Shown here piece by piece: positions 5,481 through 9,937 of a stretch of 9,937 nucleotides of DNA (its first letter is position 1; each line of letters starts with the position of its first letter). The notes under the pieces were generated by a model. It made no database searches. It saw nothing but the letters and a program-made list of their open reading frames with translations, and was not told the origin of the DNA. A program made the translations under genes and the position numbers. The stretch comes from Spirochaetaceae bacterium (GTDB taxonomy: Bacteria > Spirochaetota > Spirochaetia > DSM-27196 > PWMO01): positions 1 to 9,937 of the forward strand of contig PWMO01000046.1 in the NCBI GenBank assembly GCA_003558175.1. Direction: 5' to 3'.

Positions 5481-6095
5481 TTAAGCAGTGACCGGTCCGC
5501 CAGCGGCGGGGGCGTTGTAGTGACGTTCAAAACGAACAATAAGACCCAGACCGGCTTCCGTCACATCGGAGTTAGCGTCATCTTCGCTGATACCAACAAT
5601 GCGCAAGCAAGCATTGGCGTCATCCAGAGTAGTTACATCCAAAGTAGCGGCAGAAAGACCGGTGGCAGTGCTACCCGTCTGACCAGCAGCCAGATCGGCA
5701 CGACGGAACACAGCAGCCTGAGCGGTTGCAGCGTCAGTCAAAGTAGCACTTGAGGCGACCAAGAACAGCTGGTTCGGGTTGTCCGCCACAAAAGCGCGAA
5801 CAGTCGTGCCAGCCAGAGGGGCCACGCCAGGCCAGAAGTTGCTCCACACGGGCTTACGGCTTGCAGCATCAACATACTGACAACCCATAAAGACGCCCAG
5901 CGGGGACAAATTGTTGCCAGTGGCATTGCTGATACGAGCGATAAAGCCCGTGTTCAGAGCAATAACCGGCTGACCTTGATAGATCACATCGGTGTTGGCC
6001 GCCGCGATTCGGTACTCAGTAACGCCAGTGCTGTTGGGTGCGCTACCGTTGATACCAATCGGACGAAGGCCAAAAGCAGTATTTACGTTGCTCAT
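5481..6095 (-). CDS. Probable head decoration or capsid-associated protein
   Basis: The 204-residue protein begins M-S-N-V-N-T-A-F-G-L-R-P-I-G, an opening I recall from proteins encoded beside capsid genes in many uncultured aquatic phages. A typical segment L-G-V-F-M-G-C-Q-Y-V-D (about 68-78), followed by a W-S-N-F-W-P-G motif, supports the match. It is rich in Ala, Thr, Asn and Gly, acidic, without membrane segments, and probably mostly beta. Position directly before the major capsid gene suggests a cement or decoration protein; this is inferred. The ATG at 6095 is chosen because GGAG (6103-6106) is seven bases upstream; the frame also offers a TTG at 6101, which would sit one base from that site. 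Confidence 0.72.
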   Translation of the reverse strand: MSNVNTAFGLRPIGINGSAPNSTGVTEYRIAAANTDVIYQGQPVIALNTGFIARISNATGNNLSPLGVFMGCQYVDAASRKPVWSNFWPGVAPLAGTTVRAFVADNPNQLFLVASSATLTDAATAQAAVFRRADLAAGQTGSTATGLSAATLDVTTLDDANACLRIVGISEDDANSDVTEAGLGLIVRFERHYNAPAAGGPVTA

Positions 6096-6102
6096 GTCCA
6101 AT

Positions 6103-6106
6103 CTCC
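6103..6106 (-). promoter_or_regulatory. Ribosome binding site that fixes the start at ATG 6095
   Basis: GGAG lies seven bases before ATG 6095 and only one base before the in-frame TTG at 6101. The ATG is therefore the real start. Confidence 0.75.
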
Positions 6107-6122
6107 AAAAAAGTTAGTTACA

Positions 6123-6144
6123 GGTAGCGCAAAATGCAGCTACC
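6123..6144 (-). repeat. Intergenic stem-loop before the decoration gene
   Basis: GGTAGC (6123-6128) and GCTACC (6139-6144) pair perfectly; inside, GCA/TGC (6129-6131 with 6135-6137) extend the stem past a bulged base to a three-base loop. It lies in the only sizeable spacer of the head operon (6096-6159). A run of six Ts follows on the minus strand, but about twelve bases away, too far for a standard terminator. Processing or message stability are possible roles. Confidence 0.5.
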
Positions 6145-6159
6145 CCGCTTGGCAACCGG

Positions 6160-6648
6160 TTAACCCCGGCCACCACCAAAAGAAACCCGCGACTGACGTT
6201 CCGGCTTGCTGATACGCATCGAGGAGTGTTGGTTTTCACGGAGCATGTCGTTGTCAACAGCCTCCATTTGACCCTCAACACGAGACTTATAATAAGCCTG
6301 ACGCTGAGTTACCAACTCTTCAGGAATACGTGCCAGCAACAAACCGCCAACACCAATCACACCTTCATACCTTCCGCTCTCAACAACAGGTGCCTGAAAA
6401 TCGGGGTACTCGTCCGCACGGACCAGTTCAAACCCTTCTCTCAGACGCGCCGCGATGTTCTTAGCGTCCATCTGACCAGCGATTTCTTCACGGATCCAGC
6501 GGTGCTTAAAGCCCGCAGGAGCCTCTGGAGCATCCAGCGATGACGGTGGTTTCCATTCCAGTGTGCGGGACTGCTTTTCCCGAGTTTGCGTAGCGCGAGG
6601 CGTACGATCAATCGCACTGTTGTCTTCTTCTTCCAACCAGTCACTCAT
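6160..6648 (-). CDS. Conserved phage head-cluster protein of unknown function
   Basis: The 162-residue soluble protein has an acidic N-terminus (D-W-L-E-E-E-D), then E-W-K-P-P-S-S-L (31-38), a central H-R-W-I-R-E-E (49-55), A-R-L-R-E-G-F-E-L-V-R-A-D-E-Y-P (67-82), and a Gly-rich C-terminus. From memory, the combination of a W-x-P-P segment, R-W-I-R and R-x-R-E-G-W/F-x-x-V recurs in proteins placed between scaffold and capsid genes of uncultured aquatic phages. No enzymatic motif is visible. An assembly or minor virion role is suggested only by place. GAGG six bases before ATG 6648 and the ten-base gap from the scaffold stop support the start. Confidence 0.78.
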   Translation of the reverse strand: MSDWLEEEDNSAIDRTPRATQTREKQSRTLEWKPPSSLDAPEAPAGFKHRWIREEIAGQMDAKNIAARLREGFELVRADEYPDFQAPVVESGRYEGVIGVGGLLLARIPEELVTQRQAYYKSRVEGQMEAVDNDMLRENQHSSMRISKPERQSRVSFGGGRG

Positions 6649-6658
6649 GTCGCACCTC

Positions 6659-7600
6659 TCACGATTTTACATACTTGGCGTATTCCTCAACGGGTACGCC
6701 TAGTCTTTTTGCCATTTCAACTTGACTCTTTGTCAGTCGAACCTTGCGGCTACTTCCAGCCGAGCTGTTGTTGCGGCTTACACCTGCTACAGACTGCCCT
6801 GGCTTTTTGGAAGTTTCCGTGTTTCCTAAAAACTTCTTCATACGTTTGTCCAATTCAGTGTAATACTCATCGGATGAAGGGTCAAATCCCTCCTCGTCAA
6901 TAAGCTGCTCATGGATACCCATCGCGGTGTTAGTTAACACCCGATCTGAGCCAAACCAATCATTACGCTCAGCCCACTTCTGGGCTTTAGGATCCGGCTT
7001 AGGCGCGGCAGGTGCTTGAGCTTGTGGCTGGTACGCCTGATGCTGAGGCTGACCGTGCGGCTGCGTAACAGCTCGCTGCTGGTAGGCTTTAGCCGCTCTT
7101 AAGCGCTGCTGCTCATACGCTAGCTCGCTTAGGCGCGTCTGAGCTTTGATCGTGGCATCGTGATCGTGCTCCTCCATAGCCTTGCGAAGCTGAGACTGCA
7201 CCGAGGCTACTTCCGTGTTTACTCGGTTCTCGTACTCACCCATATAGCCCTTATCGAGCTGCTCCATGCGCTGACGATACTGATCTCGTTCCTGCTGAAT
7301 GTTACGGGCATAATCTGCAGCAGCATCGCGCTGACGCTCGGCTTCACGAAACTTCTTGGTCAGTGTCGCAATGCGCTTTTTAACGCTCTCGGAATACTGC
7401 TCAAGCTCGTTATCATCACCCTCTGCCCCGCCGTCGGCTTTATCGCCTTCTTCGTTGGCAGCTTTATCGCCTTCTTCATTGGCGGCTTTGGGTTTTGCTT
7501 GTTTATCGTTGTCATCCAGCCAAGAGCTTTCTTGAACTTCTACCTCTACGGCGTCGTTCTCGTTGTCATCCTGCTGGAGGTCTTCTGCTTTCTCAATCAT
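6659..7600 (-). CDS. Scaffold-like head assembly protein
   Basis: The 313-residue protein is organised like phage scaffolds: a very acidic, disordered N-terminus (to about 68), a long charged helical region likely to be coiled coil (about 70-178), and a Gln/Pro/Ala-rich linker (about 180-205). A conserved-looking block A-E-R-N-D-W-F-G ... E-E-G-F-D-P-S-S-D-E-Y-Y follows (about 210-248). A basic C-terminus has L-T-K-S-Q-V-E-M-A-K-R-L-G-V. Basic C-termini of scaffolds commonly bind the capsid protein. Place between portal and capsid genes agrees. The ATG at 7600 is preferred over the GTG at 7603 because GAGG lies at six rather than three bases. An in-frame tandem repeat sits in the acidic part. 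No protease motif is seen. Confidence 0.8.
   Translation of the reverse strand: MIEKAEDLQQDDNENDAVEVEVQESSWLDDNDKQAKPKAANEEGDKAANEEGDKADGGAEGDDNELEQYSESVKKRIATLTKKFREAERQRDAAADYARNIQQERDQYRQRMEQLDKGYMGEYENRVNTEVASVQSQLRKAMEEHDHDATIKAQTRLSELAYEQQRLRAAKAYQQRAVTQPHGQPQHQAYQPQAQAPAAPKPDPKAQKWAERNDWFGSDRVLTNTAMGIHEQLIDEEGFDPSSDEYYTELDKRMKKFLGNTETSKKPGQSVAGVSRNNSSAGSSRKVRLTKSQVEMAKRLGVPVEEYAKYVKS
7439..7486. repeat. 24-bp tandem duplication in the scaffold gene
   Basis: Two adjacent 24-base units (7439-7462 and 7463-7486) differ at only two bases, both at third codon positions. They encode A-A-N-E-E-G-D-K twice in the acidic N-terminal region, so the frame is kept. It looks like a slippage duplication that has begun to diverge silently. 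Confidence 0.9.
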
Positions 7601-7608
7601 CACTCACC

Positions 7609-8118
7609 TCACACTGTCGTTAAAATGTCGTCTGGATCAAGGATCGTTCCGATAATCTCGTCATCATTGAGGATGCGAACTTCGCCGCCATCAATTTTGA
7701 ATCGAGATCCGGCATAACGCGCAAAAATGACCCAATCGCCTTTTTTGCACCAAGGGCCGCTCGGAAACTTCTTTTCGTCTTTGTAAGCCAAGTGGCCTAC
7801 TTTCAACACGTACGCACACACGGTGCTGATTTGTTGACGCTCTATCGTTTCGTGCGTCAGCAAAATGCCGCCATCCGTCATCCCTTTACCTTTGTAAGGC
7901 ATGACCAAAAGACGCCAACCCGTTGGCTCGGGCATACGTTCGACTAGACTTTTATCCAGTAGTGAGGGATCAAGAACTCGCTCCTCGGGCGTGACATAGG
8001 CTTTCTCCATGTCCTGCTCGGTCTGCGACTTCTTCTCAGGCTCGTTAGGCGGATCAATCCGCTCAGACGTACCTTCCGGCACCAGCACCCCTTCTGGGGG
8101 TAGAATTAAACTACTCAT
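7609..8118 (-). CDS. GroES-like (Cpn10) co-chaperonin with N-terminal extension
   Basis: The 169-residue product carries a Cpn10-type domain in its last 105 residues or so. Visible signs are P-T-G-W-R-L-L-V-M-P at the first strand; a mobile-loop-like K-G-K-G-M-T-D-G-G-I-L-L-T whose I-L-L would take the place of the I-V-L tripeptide that docks on GroEL; G-D-W-V-I-F-A-R-Y-A-G; and the closing I-L-N-D-D-E-I-I-G-T-I. GroES itself is about 97 residues; here roughly 65 extra Pro/Glu-rich residues precede the domain. No GroEL gene is visible, so it would pair with host GroEL, as T4 gp31 does, to fold capsid protein. GGAG is seven bases before ATG 8118; an adjacent ATG at 8121 is the alternative. The start overlaps the upstream stop. 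Confidence 0.85.
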   Translation of the reverse strand: MSSLILPPEGVLVPEGTSERIDPPNEPEKKSQTEQDMEKAYVTPEERVLDPSLLDKSLVERMPEPTGWRLLVMPYKGKGMTDGGILLTHETIERQQISTVCAYVLKVGHLAYKDEKKFPSGPWCKKGDWVIFARYAGSRFKIDGGEVRILNDDEIIGTILDPDDILTTV

Positions 8119-8305
8119 CATCTTGCTCCTGTTTATCGTGCAGGCTCTTGAGTTCCTGTTCTACCCAACTCAACGCATCCAAGTTTCCGAGAATTCGTTG
8201 GTAGGCATTCCAATCTTTAACGCCACTGACCAGTTTGTCATTCATGTGGCTTTGGCGCTCTCGAAGCAAATTAAGTATTGCTTCCGTCAGCGTAATTTGT
8301 GGCAT
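8111..8305 (-). CDS. Small helical protein of unknown function
   Basis: The 64-residue product is predicted by eye to be almost entirely helical: a first helix around T-E-A-I-L-N-L-L-R-E-R-Q, and a second around Y-Q-R-I-L-G-N-L-D-A-L-S-W-V-E-Q-E-L-K-S-L, ending in acidic residues. It contains no signal or membrane segment. A strong AAGGAGGG (8309-8316) precedes ATG 8305, overlapping the stop of the upstream gene. Its stop overlaps the co-chaperonin start, so production of the two is probably linked. The family is not recognised; a small assembly factor or chaperonin partner are guesses. Confidence 0.72.
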   Translation of the reverse strand: MPQITLTEAILNLLRERQSHMNDKLVSGVKDWNAYQRILGNLDALSWVEQELKSLHDKQEQDDE

Positions 8306-8314
8306 TAACCCTCC

Positions 8315-8473
8315 TTAACAAGAATAACTGCCGCCTTTTGTAGCAGCACCCATACCGCGAGCTTTACCGCTCGTGCGTTTCCCTTTAGACGTATCAGGAG
8401 TCTTGACTGCGCCGCCTTTGGCGTAGCCTTTCACCTCACCGCCCATCGCGTACTTCTTCGATCCACATTTCAT
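8315..8473 (-). CDS. Small Lys/Gly-rich basic protein (52 residues)
   Basis: This short frame fills the gap between the portal and the next gene. It contains a repeated motif Y-A-M-G-G-E-V-K / Y-A-K-G-G-A-V-K (about residues 8-15 and 17-24), a basic middle (T-S-K-G-K-R-T-S-G-K-A-R) and the ending R-G-M-G-A-A-T-K-G-G. From memory, R-G-M-G-A-A-x-x-G-G and Y-A-x-G-G elements recur in small proteins of uncultured marine phages, with no assigned role. GGGAGG formed by the portal's last codons lies eight bases before ATG 8473, and its stop overlaps the next gene's ribosome site. The strong basic charge could suit nucleic-acid or capsid binding; this is inference. Cysteines at positions 3 and 52 are notable. 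Confidence 0.75.
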   Translation of the reverse strand: MKCGSKKYAMGGEVKGYAKGGAVKTPDTSKGKRTSGKARGMGAATKGGSYSC

Positions 8474-8478
8474 CTCAA

Positions 8479-9937
8479 TTACCTCCCAGGTGGAGTTACG
8501 GCTTTCAATATATCTCTATCACGAGCAGCTTGAATGCGTCTATCCGTCATCGCTTCTTGCGCTCTTATGCGCTCCTCGGCCACGCGGATACGCTCGGCCT
8601 TGTCGTGCGCATCGACCTGCAATTTCTGCTCGTCGAGCTGCTGCTTGGCTTGATCGCGCTCTGCTCGCTGCTGAATCTCAGCTTCCTTAAGCGCCACCAG
8701 AGGATCAGGCCCTTCGCCCTCACCGCTGATCTGCTGACTGAGCTCACGCAGTTGCATCATGTTCTGTGCTACTAAATGCGCTACCACCGAGGCAAACTCG
8801 GGTGAATCAGGATCTACCTCACGGCCCATTCCCTCAAACGTCAGTTTAGCCTCTTCTTCAGACTGAATACGCACATGGTCTAAGATGTGCTTCTGTAGAA
8901 TCACAGCCACCGCCGGCATGGCCTGCATCATAGGTGAAGCGCCAAAGGTTAAGTGCGCCATAACATGCGCCTCGTGATCCTGACCCTCAAACGCTCTGAG
9001 CTCCATCTGATCAAGCGCATTGACGTTCTCTTGCGCCGGGTCGATGGGGATCTCGGTGTTCTGAGGCCGCGCCCGCAGCACGCTCTCCACATCTTTAGCG
9101 CCAAGGGCTTCTAAATAGCGGCGGTGCACCTCGTCCAAGTTATACAGATCAGGCTGCGCTTGGGCCGCCTCCATCTGCGCTTGAGCGATCAACATCCGCT
9201 GAGTCGAGGAGAAGATATTGGGGTCAGAGACTGGGATGACATTGACCTCGTTGCCGAAGTCGTCCATTTTGATTAGCGCGTCCTCGCCAGCCACTTGGTA
9301 AGGGTAGCCGTCCTCGGCCAAGTGATCCCGGATCAGTCGGCTCAGAATCTTGAACTCTTTGCGCTGAGCTGCGTGCATACGTTTGTGTATAGCCGACATC
9401 ACACGGCTGCCCTGCTCTAAAAGCGCCATGACCGTGCCCATCGCCAGTTGCTCGTTGTTATCCCCGACCTTCATATCGGTGATAGCAGCAAACCTTCTAC
9501 CCGCATCGACAACAAACCCAAGCAGCGCAAACAGCGTTTGACTGGGCTCTTTGTACGGGATCGGGTACAGCGCATCGCGAATAGAATCCCCTGCGGCGTC
9601 TACATCACGCCATTCACCGGGCTGGATCGGCTCGTCATCCGATGCAACGCGCAGCGTACGAAGTTTGAACCCGCCCGGCAGGTTGGCAAGCGTTCCAGCG
9701 TCGATCAGCTGACGAAGTGCAGCGGTCGCCGCTCTGGTCAGCCCGCCGATGGCGTGGATCAGACCCACACCATAGAAACCAAACCCAGGTAGAAACTTGT
9801 AATGCGTGAAATAGTTAATCTTGCGCTTAAGCCAATCCTCGGGGTCATAGTTACGACGAATTGCCAAGACCTGCATGGTGTCCTCGCATATCGTGATGAT
9901 ATACGGCAGTTTGATCCCGGTCGGCTCGCCGTCCTCA
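8479..9937 (-). CDS. Portal (head-tail connector) protein, N-terminal part outside window
   Basis: About 485 codons are visible; the frame stays open to the right edge, so the start lies outside and the ATG at 9876 is internal. Residues just after it (numbered from that methionine) match the portal type common in aquatic podovirus-like phages: F-L-P-G-F-G-F-Y-G (29-37), G-G-L-T-R-A-A-T (44-51), L-P-G-G-F-K (65-70), D-D-E-P-I-Q-P-G-E-W-R-D-V-D (79-92), Y-K-E-P-S-Q-T-L, D-M-K-V-G-D, and V-M-S-A-I-H-K-R-M-H. The dodecameric ring sits at one capsid vertex, is the channel for DNA and binds terminase and the tail. The last 70 residues are a highly charged helix (about 390-457), probably coiled coil. 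The C-terminus is complete, and the next gene starts five bases past the stop. Confidence 0.9.
   Translation of the reverse strand, partial: EDGEPTGIKLPYIITICEDTMQVLAIRRNYDPEDWLKRKINYFTHYKFLPGFGFYGVGLIHAIGGLTRAATAALRQLIDAGTLANLPGGFKLRTLRVASDDEPIQPGEWRDVDAAGDSIRDALYPIPYKEPSQTLFALLGFVVDAGRRFAAITDMKVGDNNEQLAMGTVMALLEQGSRVMSAIHKRMHAAQRKEFKILSRLIRDHLAEDGYPYQVAGEDALIKMDDFGNEVNVIPVSDPNIFSSTQRMLIAQAQMEAAQAQPDLYNLDEVHRRYLEALGAKDVESVLRARPQNTEIPIDPAQENVNALDQMELRAFEGQDHEAHVMAHLTFGASPMMQAMPAVAVILQKHILDHVRIQSEEEAKLTFEGMGREVDPDSPEFASVVAHLVAQNMMQLRELSQQISGEGEGPDPLVALKEAEIQQRAERDQAKQQLDEQKLQVDAHDKAERIRVAEERIRAQEAMTDRRIQAARDRDILKAVTPPGR

Noticed and set aside
6107..6144. The intergenic hairpin plus T run as an intrinsic terminator
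   Set aside because: The six-T run begins about twelve bases after the stem, too far for normal termination, and falls at the ribosome site.
6102..6159. Possible promoter in the spacer before the decoration gene
   Set aside because: TTGCCA is present but no -10-like hexamer stands at 16-18 bases.
7160..7717. A 185-codon plus-strand frame rich in hydrophobic residues, looking like a membrane protein
   Set aside because: It is antisense to the scaffold and co-chaperonin genes; the antisense of charged coiled-coil codons gives hydrophobic residues. It has no ribosome site and opposes the whole gene order.
9448..9792. A 114-codon plus-strand frame opposite the portal
   Set aside because: The portal motifs cover this stretch in the minus frame; the plus frame is a shadow.
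1..9937. tRNA genes, CRISPR arrays, insertion sequences, integrase or attachment sites
   Set aside because: No cloverleaf, spaced direct repeats, transposase or integrase motifs were seen on either strand by eye.

Overview
This window is a compact piece of a tailed double-stranded DNA phage (Caudoviricetes). Every supported gene lies on the minus strand, so it reads from right to left. The portal, scaffold-like, capsid and small conserved proteins resemble, from memory, those of uncultured aquatic or marine phages with podovirus-like head modules. An inner/outer membrane spanin pair, the outer one a lipoprotein, implies a Gram-negative host. No integrase, tRNA, CRISPR array or insertion sequence was seen. 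No stretch over 300 bases lacks a gene.

Head module, in transcription order (right to left): a portal protein entering from the right edge (8479-9937); a 52-residue Lys/Gly-rich protein (8315-8473); a 64-residue protein of unknown role (8111-8305); a GroES-like co-chaperonin with a long N-terminal extension (7609-8118); an acidic coiled-coil scaffold-like protein (6659-7600); a conserved 162-residue protein of unknown role (6160-6648); a probable head decoration protein (5481-6095); and the major capsid protein (4562-5467). Genes are separated by a few bases or overlap, which suggests one translationally coupled operon. It ends in an AT-rich stem-loop and a strong intrinsic terminator with a C(UUCG)G loop (4505-4554).

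Punctuation and mobile gene: seven bases past the terminator T-tract is a near-consensus sigma70 promoter (TTGACA, 18 bases, TATAAA; 4468-4497). It reads into a 528-residue free-standing homing endonuclease (2857-4443). That protein has three CxxH...CxxC zinc-finger-like repeats, a Vsr/EDxHD-like nuclease core and a C-terminal conserved domain. This gene looks richer in A+T than its neighbours and sits directly behind the capsid gene.

Late small genes and lysis: three small proteins follow, possibly virion-associated (2536-2784, 2408-2533, 2123-2398). Next come a one-helix coiled-coil membrane protein (1858-2112), an M15 endopeptidase endolysin (1484-1861), a two-helix holin candidate (1276-1491) and overlapping Rz/Rz1-type spanins (963-1304 and 827-1054). 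Translationally coupled to the spanins is the start of a protein joining a helix-turn-helix to a calcineurin-like metallophosphoesterase (1-837), which leaves the window on the left.

Working together: portal, scaffold, decoration and capsid proteins would build the prohead, with the GroES-like protein probably adapting the host GroEL for capsid folding. The M15 enzyme, holin and spanins would successively breach the inner membrane, wall and outer membrane. No tail, terminase or replication genes are visible here.
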